NCBI GenBank assembly: GCA_937923965.1
Contig: CALDTL010000058.1
Span: 1-34,108, forward strand
Length of the DNA: 34,108 nt
Source: an uncultured Caulobacterales bacterium
GTDB lineage: Bacteria; Pseudomonadota; Alphaproteobacteria; Caulobacterales; Maricaulaceae
Reading direction: 5' to 3'
The position numbers were made by a program, and so were the translations under genes. The notes below the pieces were generated by a model. The model searched no databases. It worked only from the letters and a program-made list of their open reading frames with translations, and was not told the origin of the DNA. Of this stretch, positions 1 through 8,745 are shown piece after piece; positions within the stretch are counted from its first letter, which is position 1; each line of letters starts with the position of its first letter.

Positions 1-513
1 CGTCTGAGTTCGAAAGGCTCTGGTCAGTCCGTGGCGATCCCTCTGCCGGTTAGTCCGATTTCATCCCTGTGCTAACCTGAGCACGTGCTGTCAGCGTGGA
101 CGACCAGTCTATATCGAAGCCCATAATGGAGCGCAGAATTACTTTGATGACTCCGGATAGAAGAGCGAATGCAGACGAAAGCAGAGCGACCGTAACCCGA
201 ATGGGACAAGACCCCGCGAGCGAATAGCGAGGCGTGGCTTGGTTGGAGGCCGCTTGTCGGCCGGAAATAGAGCGCGGTCGCGCAACGCGCGGCTGCCCCA
301 AAAGTGCTGTCAAAAGGATAGATAAATGAAGCAAAAAAACCTCAAAAAACCGTGTTGACTATACCAAATCAATTATAGAAGCGATCGTCACCCAAATGGG
401 CTGGGACATTGCCCAGCGGCGGCAGCCGTAGAGCGCGGCCGCGTCATTGACGCGGGACGCCATCCCTTCAATAAACAAGTTTCTCTTTTGGCTTGCAGGA
501 GGCATATCTTTTC
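1..513. other. Non-coding, hairpin-rich region upstream of the mobilization genes
   Basis: No convincing gene is seen here. A short open frame runs from base 1 to a stop at 73-75 and could be the tail of a gene from outside the window, but it has no recognisable features. The stretch holds several perfect hairpins: 248-262 (GGCCG/CGGCC), 400-417 (GCTGGG/CCCAGC) and 439-455 (CCGCGTC/GACGCGG with a 3-nt loop). A 15-nt sequence, TAGAGCGCGG(T/C)CGCG, occurs at 268-282 and again at 429-443 with one mismatch. Such density of short repeats next to relaxase genes is typical of a transfer or replication origin, but that function is inferred. Confidence 0.5.
350..417 (+). other. Candidate origin of transfer (oriT) with nic-like site
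   Basis: At about 353-366 the sequence GTGTTGACTATACC resembles the nic region of MobF plasmids such as R388 (GTATTGTCTATAGC as I recall it; 11 of 14 positions agree). An A-rich tract precedes it and a 6-bp perfect hairpin (400-417) follows. The position upstream of a co-directional gene set ending in a MobF relaxase fits the usual layout. TTGACT in this motif could instead be a promoter -35 box, although the nearest -10-like TATAGA is only 13 nt away. Confidence 0.3.
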
Positions 514-1803
514 ATGGCAAAGCATCTAAACCTGAATTCCTCCAAGTTTCTGGTCAAGGCCGTTAGTCAGGACGTCAGCCTATATGGAGATTTCATAGAG
601 AGACTGAACCATGCTTTAGCCCAAGAGCGGTTTTCAATCTTTGCAAAATCAACTTTTGAAAGAATTTCAAATTCAGAACGTCAACGTAAAGTTAGGATCC
701 CAATTATAAAAAGTCTCGTATGGGTCTTCAGCGCTTTGACCTTAATTGCTATATCCGCACTCATACGAACATTCAATTATTATAGCCTTATCAGTACTCT
801 TATTGTGCTGATCTTTGCAATCTCCAGCTGGTCCTATTTAAAATACCTGATAGATCGACCGGAGAGCCACCTCGCCGATGCTTTACTGGAAGGCAGTCCG
901 AACTACGGGACAGCAAAAATCGTCCAAACATGGATGGAAGGAGTCATAGCCAACGGCACTCGACTTTTTATACAAAATGCGTCGGAAGACATATATAAAT
1001 GTAGCCAAGCGTTCTTGAACGGCCGCAACGCCGTAATGGTAGCCTTGGGAACACACGAACATCGTCAAGTTATAGGTATACCAGAACTCATTCCTGAAGG
1101 TCCTTTCATGTACCGGAAAGACGATGAAGAAGATATTTTCGCATCGCTCGAAAGCGCGCTAGAACTTAACCGACAAGGGCGCCCTCCCAATCCGAAAGTA
1201 ACGCCCTCCCAAGAGCAGGTCTCAGTCTCCAACACTAAAATCGCGAATGAGAAAACGTCCACACCTTTATCTTCCGTGAAAACTGAACAGTTAGAGTCAT
1301 TCGAACAGGATCAAAAGCCCCCCGAACAACTTAGAATACTATCCGCAAAGAAGCGTGGAACATACTATGAAAAGGCGTCTTATAAAGCGCATGACAATAA
1401 GCATTTGAAGACCGTTATAAACAATCGAGAAATGCTGGGCTTGCTTGTTGACTATTTAAAGACGGATGACGCCAAATTATTTGTCTTAAAAGACATCGCC
1501 GCAAGAGAGGGCTGGGGGGACGGCTTTAAATATATGTATGACCATCCCGCAGAACTCAGAAGTTATCTCCTGAATAAAACTGCATCACGGCAGTTCGTGC
1601 AAAAACTATACGGACCAGAGATGTTCAATTTTCCGACCGACAGCAAAAACGGTAAAAAACGAAGGAAAAAATTCCGGCTTGGCGAGGATCGGGACATAAA
1701 CAATTTCATAATCGAGTGCTATGTTATTCCAGTCGATCAGTTATTGACAGACTCAGCAGAAAATACTCAACCGAACTTGTTTGGTTGGCTCAATTTTCCC
1801 TGA
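514..1803 (+). CDS. Hypothetical two-helix membrane protein of a mobilization region
   Basis: I do not recognise the family. The 429-residue protein has a basic N-terminal segment, two hydrophobic helices at about residues 64-84 and 91-110, then a long soluble part with a polar linker near 215-275 and a basic patch (KKRRKK) near 385-392. Two N-terminal helices followed by a cytoplasmic domain recall type IV coupling proteins, but no Walker A or B motif is visible, so it is not a TrwB/TraD ATPase. The start at 514 is chosen because GGAGG lies 11 nt upstream; a TTG at 493 in the same frame would place that ribosome site inside the gene. The gene is visibly more A+T-rich than the genes downstream, suggesting acquired DNA. 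It is the first of five co-oriented genes ending in a relaxase. Confidence 0.65.
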   Translation: MAKHLNLNSSKFLVKAVSQDVSLYGDFIERLNHALAQERFSIFAKSTFERISNSERQRKVRIPIIKSLVWVFSALTLIAISALIRTFNYYSLISTLIVLIFAISSWSYLKYLIDRPESHLADALLEGSPNYGTAKIVQTWMEGVIANGTRLFIQNASEDIYKCSQAFLNGRNAVMVALGTHEHRQVIGIPELIPEGPFMYRKDDEEDIFASLESALELNRQGRPPNPKVTPSQEQVSVSNTKIANEKTSTPLSSVKTEQLESFEQDQKPPEQLRILSAKKRGTYYEKASYKAHDNKHLKTVINNREMLGLLVDYLKTDDAKLFVLKDIAAREGWGDGFKYMYDHPAELRSYLLNKTASRQFVQKLYGPEMFNFPTDSKNGKKRRKKFRLGEDRDINNFIIECYVIPVDQLLTDSAENTQPNLFGWLNFP

Positions 1804-1828
1804 ATCTCCATCTCAGCGAATTTTTTCT

Positions 1829-1846
1829 GGGTCCCCCATGGGACCC
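1829..1846. promoter_or_regulatory. Perfect 7-bp hairpin in the spacer before the alpA-like gene
   Basis: GGGTCCC and GGGACCC flank a 4-nt loop 26 bases after the preceding stop codon. The T-run lies before the stem on the plus strand, so it is not a normal rho-independent terminator in either direction. It may be an operator or a processing site. Confidence 0.4.
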
Positions 1847-1870
1847 CAACTTCCAGCCTCTTCACCCAAC

Positions 1871-1899
1871 CATATGCCTATGCAAGCGTACATATGCCT
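1871..1899. repeat. Two CATATGCCT direct repeats, 20 bp apart, upstream of alpA-like gene
   Basis: CATATGCCT occurs at 1871-1879 and 1891-1899. The start-to-start distance of 20 bp is about two helical turns, so a protein could bind both copies on one face of the DNA. They end 44 nt before the start of the AlpA-like regulator, a suitable place for autoregulation. The binding role is inferred. Confidence 0.4.
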
Positions 1900-1943
1900 C
1901 GAACCGAACGGCAATAACTACAAACGCAACATAGGAGATCAAC

Positions 1944-2129
1944 ATGATCGATAAATTACTTACTTTTGACGAAGTCGCCGAAATCACCAGGCTCCATAAA
2001 TCCTCGCTTTATCGTAAGGCGCATGAGGAGACGGACCCCTTTCCTAGCTATTACATCTATGGCCCTCGCTATGCGCGCTTTAAAGCCTCTGAGATTGAGA
2101 ATTGGCTGAATAACTTGGAGCCGTCGTAA
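1944..2129 (+). CDS. AlpA-like / excisionase-type helix-turn-helix regulator
   Basis: This 61-residue protein is a small winged helix-turn-helix of the AlpA/excisionase (MerR-like) kind. It begins with a short lead and the LLTFDEVAEITRLHKSSLYR pattern at residues 5-24, which matches the LxxxEVAxxxGxSxxTxYR helix-turn-helix consensus. A wing (YGPRYARFKASEIENWL) follows. AlpA of prophage CP4-57 activates integrase or excision genes, and plasmid relatives regulate transfer genes. AGGAGA lies 5 nt before the ATG. Its stop overlaps the start of the next gene (TAATG), indicating translational coupling. It may control transfer of the local element and work together with the integrase at 14147-15304; this is inference. 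Confidence 0.8.
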   Translation: MIDKLLTFDEVAEITRLHKSSLYRKAHEETDPFPSYYIYGPRYARFKASEIENWLNNLEPS

Positions 2130-2434
2130 TGCCCCGGCGCAAGCACCCTAAACTCCATATACCCTTTAAGAGTTTTAGGGATATGGACATACTCGAATTC
2201 TGCGCCAACCGAAACGGCATGAAGCTAGTCCCCTGGGCGCGTAAAGCGCTTTTGGCGCAAGCCAGAGCTGAGACCAAGGACGCTATACTCCGGTCAATGT
2301 CCAGGCGTGCGGTCCTAGAAATTCTCTACATATTGCGCGCGCTCGCCGGGCCAGACGTCACGCAGAGAGCGGCTGCACAGGCGGCGGCCACCTTGAGAAA
2401 GGCAGAGTCTGATGCGTCTCAAGAATTGGAATAA
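2129..2434 (+). CDS. Small basic protein, possible relaxosome accessory (MobC/TrwA-like)
   Basis: The 101-residue protein has a short beta-like segment (LHIPFKSF, residues 9-16), then two predicted helices with WARKALL at 36-42. This strand-helix-helix order resembles ribbon-helix-helix accessory proteins that bind oriT in MobC/TrwA systems. The C-terminal half is alanine- and arginine-rich and helical. I cannot assign a family with certainty. The gene overlaps the previous stop by one base and its end overlaps the next gene by 23 bases, so it belongs to a tight operon leading to the relaxase. Its size and place, between an oriT-like region and a MobF relaxase, are the main reasons for the suggestion. 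Confidence 0.6.
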   Translation: MPRRKHPKLHIPFKSFRDMDILEFCANRNGMKLVPWARKALLAQARAETKDAILRSMSRRAVLEILYILRALAGPDVTQRAAAQAAATLRKAESDASQELE

Positions 2435-2942
2435 TCACCCCATTGAGGAACTCGCGCTTCGGTTTTTTTGGGATCACCCTGCTCTGGTCTTTATGGCTCT
2501 AAGCCTCCTGTTTGCCATGGATGATCTGGGCAAACCGTTTTTATATGGTCTCGCTTTCTTTTGGGCCCTGCGTCGGTTTCGACTGCCGAACCCTGGTCAT
2601 GACGAGACGATTGAAGGGTTACGCGCAAAAATTAAAGATCTTGAAAAAGTAATTGAAGATCAGAACAAAACTAATAGTCAACAAAGCCAAATCTTACTGT
2701 CTTTGACGCCAGCCGCAGATTTTACGGAAAAATGCCTTGAGGCCATTGAGGCTATGGAGCGTCTGGTTCTGCGCCATGAGCAATATGCGATAGCTTTGAC
2801 GCCGAGCTTGGCTGAAAACATCAAGCATATACGCCGCGATGAGAATTTCCCGGATTTATTCGATAGGATGAAACCGCCGGGGGAAAAGCGCAAACGCAAG
2901 CGCGAGCAGACCAAAGACATAAAATTCAAGAAAAAGCCTTAG
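2412..2942 (+). CDS. Hypothetical membrane protein with coiled coil
   Basis: The 176-residue product has one or two hydrophobic segments in residues 17-57 (rich in F, L, A and W). A heptad-like region at about 64-95 (LRAKIKDLEKVIEDQNKTN) is likely a coiled coil, and the C-terminus is strongly basic (KRKRKREQ and KFKKKP). I do not recognise a family. It overlaps the end of the preceding gene and stops 3 bases before the relaxase start, so it is translated with the transfer genes. A membrane anchor with a coiled coil and a basic, possibly DNA-contacting tail could dock the relaxosome at the membrane. This role is inference only. Confidence 0.6.
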   Translation: MRLKNWNNHPIEELALRFFWDHPALVFMALSLLFAMDDLGKPFLYGLAFFWALRRFRLPNPGHDETIEGLRAKIKDLEKVIEDQNKTNSQQSQILLSLTPAADFTEKCLEAIEAMERLVLRHEQYAIALTPSLAENIKHIRRDENFPDLFDRMKPPGEKRKRKREQTKDIKFKKKP

Positions 2943-2945
2943 GTC

Positions 2946-5657
2946 ATGCTGTCCCTTGGATCATTAAGCTCTGCTTCGGGCGCGGCTAATTACTTCATAA
3001 AGGGCGGCAATGAAGTCGTTGGCTATTTTGCAGGATCTCAAGCCGCATCAGAATGGGGCGGCTCCGCCCAAGCCCATTTTAAGCTTAAGGATGGCCCCAT
3101 TGATTTAGAAGCCTTTGAAGCTCTCTTGGACGGACGAGTCTCGGACAAACAAACATTGGGGCGTATGGTAAAAGGCGAGCGGCTGCGCGACCCTGGGCGC
3201 GACTTTACGTTCTCCGCGCCAAAATCGGTTTCGCTGGCTGCAATTGGAGTTTTGGAAAAACCAATCCTGGACGCGTTCTCCCGATCGGTCAAAACCGCCA
3301 TGGACTATTACGAAACCCATTTCGCGCAAGCGAAGATTTGGGACAAAAAATTAGGGAAGCAAGTCAAAACAGGCGGGCAGCAAATTCTCTTTGCGCATTT
3401 TTTAGACTTTGTTTCTCGCGCGAATGATCCTCAGCTTCACATGCATACCCCGGTCATAAATTTGGCAATCGGGCAAGACGGAAAGATCAGGTCCCTGAAT
3501 TTCGATCTCGCCTATAAGCATAAAATCCTCCTCGGAAATATTCAGAGGGCTGAACTGGCCAAAGAGCTAAAGGCGCTGGGCTTTACTATTCGCCCCGCCG
3601 GTAAAAACGGTCTCTGGGAATTGGAAGGCCCAACACCAGAGGTCTTAAAGACCTTTAGTAAGCGCCGTGAGCATATGGTCCGCACAGCGCCGCACAGAAC
3701 CCAAGATGCCAAGTCCATGGCGCTTCTGGCCAAGGTCACGCGACCGAATAAAACGAATATCTCACCAGCCGTGCAAAAAACCAAATGGACGCAAGAGTTA
3801 GCTCAGTTAGGGACATCCATTGCGGGTTTCACCAAATCTCTCACGCACGGGGACAAACAAGCACATGAGGCGCCGAGCGCCGCGGACGCGGTTAGCTACG
3901 CAATCTCGCATATGTCGGAGACAGAGCATCAATTTGATCGATATGCGCTCCTGAGACATGCCATGGTCGCAGCTTACGGCAATATTGATATTAAAACCAT
4001 GGAGTCAGAACTGCAAAGCCGCGTGGATAAGGGACAGTTACTAATCTCGGAAGATGAGCGCTGGTTTAAACCCATGGCTGCGGTAAGGCTGGAGCAACAG
4101 CTACTCACTGACCTGGATAAGGGTCACCTTAAGGCCCGCGTTATCACGCCTAAAGCTTTTGCCGCCGAGGAGGGTCGATTAATAGGCCTTACGTCCGGTC
4201 AGCAAAAGGCGGCCGAGTTAGTCTTGACAGATTTACACCGCTTTATCGGGGTGGATGGCGTCGCAGGCACAGGTAAAACCTATTCGCTGCGGCAGCCTCT
4301 TACAGTGTTAAAAGCAAAAGGCTATGAGATCATCGGCCTGGCCCCAACGGGCAGGGCTGTAGAAAATCTCACAGAAAAACAAATTTTTGATAAAACTCTG
4401 ACCGTTCAGAAGTTTCATAAAAACCCAATCGGCAATTCCAAAACAGTTTTGGTCGTTGATGAAGCCGGAATGGTTGGCAGTAAGATTTTTCGCGAGATTA
4501 TGCATTATGCGAACAGCAAGAATATGCCTCGGGTTATTTTTATGGGCGACCCAGAGCAGCTCCCTCCGATTGAAGCGGGACGCCCCTTTGAACATCTGAT
4601 CAAGAATGGACTTCGCTCAGTACGCATGGAAGATGTTTTTCGGCAGGCATCAACACGCCACCGCAAAGGCGTTGTGGAGTTATCTAGGCATGAGCTCAAA
4701 GCGGCGTTTAAGACCTTCGAAAAAGAAATCCACGAAATCCCTAAGCCGGATCAACTCAAGGAGGCTCTAAAGCTGCGCGGGAAAATGGATGACCCGATGA
4801 TTATCGTAAATACCAATGCTGAGCGGCGCGCAATCAATACGGCCATATCCGAACAAAACCGCGACGCCTCCGGCCAGAAACAGAGGATTTGGGATCCCTT
4901 TTATATGACAAAGGCCGAGAAAACCCGTGTCGGCAATTATGAGGGTGCAACGCATATCCGGTTTAAGCGCAATGTTGGGCGCGATTTTAAGCGCGGAGAG
5001 ATTTACCGGATTGCTGGCATCGATTACCAGCGGGCTAAACTGCAGCTCAGAGGCAAAGACGGCGATAAGCTCTACTCGCCTGCCCGCCATGGCAGCGGAA
5101 ATAGCTTTACAGACGTATACAAACAAGCCGAGGTCAATTTGCGTCCGGGTGATAGGGTAAAATTCAGACAGGCAGATAAGAAGCTTGGAATTTCGAATAA
5201 TGACTTTGGCCGCATCGTTAGTCTTAGTCAGTCCGCCGTCAATATTGAGCTCGATGATAAAAAGACAATATCGCTGCCGAGAGACCACAGAATGCTAGGG
5301 CATCTAGATCAGGCTTGGGCGAACACAGCCTATTCAGCTCAAGGCGACACCGTCAAAGACGCGGTGACCATCATGAATGGGGACAGCAATCCCCTGACAA
5401 CCCTCGCAGCGCTTTATGTCGGCGCCTCTCGGCACAAAAACAGGCTTGCGATTATCACGGATGATAAAGACCGCCTGCTTGCGACAATATCTGAAAAACT
5501 GGATTTAAGGAAAGAAGAGATAAAATACCAAGACCCCTCACGGCAGCTCGTTCCTGCCAAAGAGATTACTGGGCGTAATCAAAGGCGCCAAAACATGATC
5601 TCGCCCGATCCGATTTTACAAAATCCGGAGAGGGAAAGAAGCGATCGAGGTCGTTAG
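2946..5657 (+). CDS. MobF-family conjugative relaxase-helicase (TrwC/TraI-like)
   Basis: This 903-residue protein joins two enzymes. The N-terminal relaxase domain (about 1-280) nicks the transfer origin and stays covalently bound to the strand. Candidate nucleophile tyrosines are Y16 and Y27, and the metal-binding histidine triad is H151, H165 and H167, spaced as in TrwC. The C-terminal part is a RecD-like superfamily 1 helicase with Walker A GVAGTGKT (K444), Walker B VVDEAGM (D505, E506), a GDPEQLPP motif III and late motifs near YSAQGDT and GASRHKNRL. The start 3 bases after the previous stop fits coupling and gives the usual N-terminus MLS. All key residues are present, so it looks functional. 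No coupling protein or type IV secretion genes are in the window, so the element would be mobilizable by a helper unless such genes lie to the left. Confidence 0.93.
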   Translation: MLSLGSLSSASGAANYFIKGGNEVVGYFAGSQAASEWGGSAQAHFKLKDGPIDLEAFEALLDGRVSDKQTLGRMVKGERLRDPGRDFTFSAPKSVSLAAIGVLEKPILDAFSRSVKTAMDYYETHFAQAKIWDKKLGKQVKTGGQQILFAHFLDFVSRANDPQLHMHTPVINLAIGQDGKIRSLNFDLAYKHKILLGNIQRAELAKELKALGFTIRPAGKNGLWELEGPTPEVLKTFSKRREHMVRTAPHRTQDAKSMALLAKVTRPNKTNISPAVQKTKWTQELAQLGTSIAGFTKSLTHGDKQAHEAPSAADAVSYAISHMSETEHQFDRYALLRHAMVAAYGNIDIKTMESELQSRVDKGQLLISEDERWFKPMAAVRLEQQLLTDLDKGHLKARVITPKAFAAEEGRLIGLTSGQQKAAELVLTDLHRFIGVDGVAGTGKTYSLRQPLTVLKAKGYEIIGLAPTGRAVENLTEKQIFDKTLTVQKFHKNPIGNSKTVLVVDEAGMVGSKIFREIMHYANSKNMPRVIFMGDPEQLPPIEAGRPFEHLIKNGLRSVRMEDVFRQASTRHRKGVVELSRHELKAAFKTFEKEIHEIPKPDQLKEALKLRGKMDDPMIIVNTNAERRAINTAISEQNRDASGQKQRIWDPFYMTKAEKTRVGNYEGATHIRFKRNVGRDFKRGEIYRIAGIDYQRAKLQLRGKDGDKLYSPARHGSGNSFTDVYKQAEVNLRPGDRVKFRQADKKLGISNNDFGRIVSLSQSAVNIELDDKKTISLPRDHRMLGHLDQAWANTAYSAQGDTVKDAVTIMNGDSNPLTTLAALYVGASRHKNRLAIITDDKDRLLATISEKLDLRKEEIKYQDPSRQLVPAKEITGRNQRRQNMISPDPILQNPERERSDRGR

Positions 5658-5667
5658 AGTTCGCATA

Positions 5668-5790
5668 CTATCGATCCCATTTGCGGTCATCGAACCAAAC
5701 ATAAGCATAGGTGCAGATAGCCACGAAAATGAGAATTAGAAAAACAACTATGACGGGATACACGTCCTCCATGGCAATAACACCTTTCAT
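5668..5790 (-). CDS. Possible 40-residue single-pass membrane peptide
   Basis: On the minus strand an ATG at 5788-5790 opens a 40-codon frame. It encodes a short lead, a strongly hydrophobic segment at residues 11-31 and a charged aromatic tail ending WFDDRKWDR. This is the shape of a small single-pass inner-membrane protein with a cytoplasmic tail. The ribosome site is weak (GGGAAAG about 7 nt upstream); a second ATG at codon 7 is possible. It sits alone between the convergent relaxase and receptor genes. No family is recognised, but the coherent hydrophobic-then-charged pattern argues against pure chance. Confidence 0.35.
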   Translation of the reverse strand: MKGVIAMEDVYPVIVVFLILIFVAICTYAYVWFDDRKWDR

Positions 5791-6049
5791 TTGAGCTTTC
5801 CCGTAAAAATAGCATTTTTTATCCAAAGGCACAAATTGGAAGATTGGCTATCTTTGATTTACCCTGAAAAATCGCCTCACTGCCCCCAACCTGAAGTCAC
5901 GATGATCCTCATTGCGGACCTTAGCTGAATGCCGCATTTTTCAAATATGAGCGATCACGAGCTCCTTAAAGAGGCGAAAATTTAGCATTTGAGCTTGTCG
6001 TAAGACCGCGTTTTCGAATGCTCGCAACAACTTAAGAACCTTCACTTGT
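5791..6049. other. Intergenic stretch with no recognised feature
   Basis: This A+T-rich spacer lies between the transfer operon and the 3' end of the TonB receptor gene. I see no gene, no clear terminator and no tRNA. It is one possible place for the boundary between the mobilization module and the uptake genes. Confidence 0.4.
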
Positions 6050-8662
6050 CTAGAACTCGCGCTTCAAATTGACAGATACTGTTGTCCCCGGATCATAGCT
6101 GTCGACGACAATTACTGTATCACCCAAAGATTGGCTGGCTTCGTAATTATCACCAAAGATATTTTGGACTTTAAACCCGACTTTGTAATCACCACCACGC
6201 AGAGTGAAATCCTTGTTGAAAACAAAATCAACCGTTAACGGCAAGCTTTCGATGATAGACGGCAATCCGTTGGACCTATCCTCAACTGCACGAATACGAT
6301 CAGACGAATAATTCATCAGAAAAGTCGCCTCCCAATTTGCATCAAAGTCTTCGACACCTAATTGCAAATTCGCAAGATGATCGCTTTGCCCCTGGAGTCT
6401 CCGTCCATCGCTGTACAGACCCTCAGCGGAGAGTATCAGCGGCGAGACCCCTGAACTCGGGTTAACTGAAGGCGGCGTAATCGAGACGTTGCCATCCGCA
6501 CTAACGGAACTATCCGTGTAAGTGTAATTGGCGCGAATGATTAGCTCTTTTGTTTCGAACTTTTCGCTTTTTAAGCCTAGCTGATCGAAGGGCATGACTT
6601 TTTCGAACTCTGCTTCAACCCCGAACAGCTCGGCGCTAGGCGCATTCAAAAAGCTGGTTGCATTGCTTTCGCCCAGCCCGTTAAAAATGAACTCTTCAAT
6701 CGGGTCAGTGAAATCTTTGTAAAACCCGCCTAATGTGACGAATTGCTTGCGGCCAAAATAATACTCTATTCTGGCGTCAAAGTTATTACTTTCTGAGTTC
6801 TTCAAGAACGGGTTCCCTACAAAGCGGTCATCTGTGTCGGTGTTTACAAAAATAGATGGCGTCAGTTCTCGAAATTGCGGACGGTTAATCGTCTTAGACG
6901 CCGCAAGACGAAACTGGAGATTATCAGCAAAGGTGTAAGTCAGGGTCGCCGCAGGTAGGAGGAAATCTTCTGACAAATCGTCAAACTCAAATCGACTGTC
7001 TGCAACAGTGGCCTGAGCAATCGCCGTTTCCTGCGTCGAATCTTCAAAACGTAAACCCGCCGAGAAACGGAGTTTTGTGTTAAGTTCAACATCCAGCGCG
7101 GCATAAGCCGCGAAAACATTCAACGCAGCTTCAGAGATATCGGGGAAACCAGTTGTTCCGCTTCGGCGAATTTCCAAAATCCCGGCATCAAGCACCTCGT
7201 CAGAGAAAATACTATCAATTCGAGAGAAGCGAAGCTCTTCGGGAATTGAGCCGAAATAGCGGAAGTCGGCCTGCTCGCTATCTCGTGATTTATCGAGATA
7301 TGCACCGCCCAATTTCAATTCAGTGGACGTGTCACCAAAATCGACAGGCAGAATAAAATCTAATCCGGCGTCAAATGTCGTGTCATCTAGTTCAGAGAAG
7401 CGAATGCTATTATTCGTCCCCGGACGATTAAACTGAAAACGGAATCCGTTTCCATCTTCAAAATCCTCATAGTTCACGCGCCGCTCGTAGGGGGCGTCCC
7501 TGCCAGCTTCCGCATAGGCCAAACGCCAGTTTACTTCAGCGTCATTTAGGCCTGAAAAATAATGCTCACCCAAAAGCTGCCCCATGTAGACTTCGCGCTC
7601 AAACCATTCCGTAAAATCTTGGCGGTAGATGCGGTCTTCGCGGTCCAAACCCGTAAGAATACGAGCTTCTGCAGACGACTGCCGCGTCGCAAGGCCTACT
7701 AATTGAACGCTGTGGTTTCCATCGAATTCGATACCCAATCCCACAAGACCATTCAGCGAGATTTTATTCTCTGTGGAGAGGCGCGTGCCTTGATCAAGCA
7801 ATACAAGTTGATCACCAGAACCGATGTTTGCGGTGTTGTCCTCGCCTTGTCGTGTTTCCCAACTATTGTCGTATCCGGCTGTTGCAACCAATCCAATCGA
7901 CATGCCGTTTTCTAGGTCCCAGCGTTCACCACCGGTCAGCCGAACACCTCCATTGAAGGGAACATTCTTGGATTCATCAACAACGAGTGTGTCAAATGTA
8001 TCAAAATTTTCTGTGGGAACACCATCTTCATCGAGGGCTGGCAGATCACGCAATCCGTCGTCAAACCCCGTAAAATCAGATCCAGACCCTTGATAGGTTA
8101 AGCCTGTCTCGAGTGTTGTCTCAGTATTTACAGATCCTGAAAGAGAGACCTCGAAGAAGCCTTCATTTGGCAGGTCTTTCGTCGTCATGTTGATGGCTCC
8201 GCCACCAAACTCACCCGAGAATTCAGGGGAATATGTTTTTGAGACTACGACGCCATCTAGGACTGATGTCGGGAATAAATCCAATGGCGCAACACGGCGT
8301 AAAGGTTCAGGTGATGGGAGCGGCGAGCCATTTAACGTCGCCGAAGAATACCGCTCATTCAGGCCGCGAACGACAACGAACTTACCTTGACTGAGCGATA
8401 AACCCGTTACGCGCGTAAGAGCCGATGCGATATCGCCCGCACCTGTGGTTTCAAACGCTCCGGTGTCTAGGACACTCGTGATTTCGGACGTTACACGTTT
8501 GGTATCAGGGATGTTTGTGGCAGTTACGACAATAACATCTTCGACTTGCTGGTCTTGCGCAAATCCAGCTGAGGCCAAAAGAGATGTTAGAGCCGTTGCG
8601 CAGAGTACACGCGATGAAAAAGAACGTTTTGAGAATGAATGCGTCATGAAATATTTGTCCAT
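6050..8662 (-). CDS. TonB-dependent outer-membrane receptor
   Basis: The 870-residue protein is an outer-membrane active transporter powered by TonB-ExbBD. It has a signal peptide with likely cleavage after AGFA (about residue 35), a TonB-box-like stretch (VEDVIVVTAT), a plug domain at about 45-165 and a beta-barrel to the end. The plug carries the RGLNERYSSATLNG and FGGGAINM segments. The C-terminus ends in phenylalanine (NLKREF), as barrel-assembly substrates do. The ligand cannot be read from the sequence. The lipoprotein gene directly upstream on the same strand is a likely partner, and the upstream operators suggest phosphate control. The start used (ATG 8660-8662) has a weak ribosome site; an ATG five codons in is an alternative. 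Confidence 0.93.
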   Translation of the reverse strand: MDKYFMTHSFSKRSFSSRVLCATALTSLLASAGFAQDQQVEDVIVVTATNIPDTKRVTSEITSVLDTGAFETTGAGDIASALTRVTGLSLSQGKFVVVRGLNERYSSATLNGSPLPSPEPLRRVAPLDLFPTSVLDGVVVSKTYSPEFSGEFGGGAINMTTKDLPNEGFFEVSLSGSVNTETTLETGLTYQGSGSDFTGFDDGLRDLPALDEDGVPTENFDTFDTLVVDESKNVPFNGGVRLTGGERWDLENGMSIGLVATAGYDNSWETRQGEDNTANIGSGDQLVLLDQGTRLSTENKISLNGLVGLGIEFDGNHSVQLVGLATRQSSAEARILTGLDREDRIYRQDFTEWFEREVYMGQLLGEHYFSGLNDAEVNWRLAYAEAGRDAPYERRVNYEDFEDGNGFRFQFNRPGTNNSIRFSELDDTTFDAGLDFILPVDFGDTSTELKLGGAYLDKSRDSEQADFRYFGSIPEELRFSRIDSIFSDEVLDAGILEIRRSGTTGFPDISEAALNVFAAYAALDVELNTKLRFSAGLRFEDSTQETAIAQATVADSRFEFDDLSEDFLLPAATLTYTFADNLQFRLAASKTINRPQFRELTPSIFVNTDTDDRFVGNPFLKNSESNNFDARIEYYFGRKQFVTLGGFYKDFTDPIEEFIFNGLGESNATSFLNAPSAELFGVEAEFEKVMPFDQLGLKSEKFETKELIIRANYTYTDSSVSADGNVSITPPSVNPSSGVSPLILSAEGLYSDGRRLQGQSDHLANLQLGVEDFDANWEATFLMNYSSDRIRAVEDRSNGLPSIIESLPLTVDFVFNKDFTLRGGDYKVGFKVQNIFGDNYEASQSLGDTVIVVDSYDPGTTVSVNLKREF

Positions 8663-8683
8663 CTAACCTATGGAAAATTAGTC

Positions 8684-8715
8684 GGGCTGGTGATGAGGTT
8701 AGTAATCACCAGCCC
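8684..8715 (-). promoter_or_regulatory. Long intercistronic stem-loop just before the TonB receptor gene
   Basis: GGGCTGGTGAT and ATCACCAGCCC form a perfect 11-bp stem with a 10-nt loop, 22 nt upstream of the receptor ATG on the minus strand. The bases after the stem in that direction are GACTAATTTTCC, a poor T-run, so termination would be partial at best. It could tune how much receptor is made compared with the lipoprotein, or stabilise mRNA ends. Confidence 0.5.
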
Positions 8716-8745
8716 TACACCGGATAAATCCAGTGATTCGGGGGA

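Noticed and set aside
50-334. A 94-codon minus-strand open frame in the left non-coding region
   Set aside because: No ribosome site, odd composition, and it covers hairpin-rich DNA; most likely chance.
514-1803. Type IV coupling protein, suggested by two N-terminal helices near a relaxase
   Set aside because: No Walker A or Walker B motif and the protein is too short.
1821-1846. Rho-independent terminator after the first membrane-protein gene
   Set aside because: The T-run precedes the hairpin on the plus strand and gives A residues after it on the minus strand.
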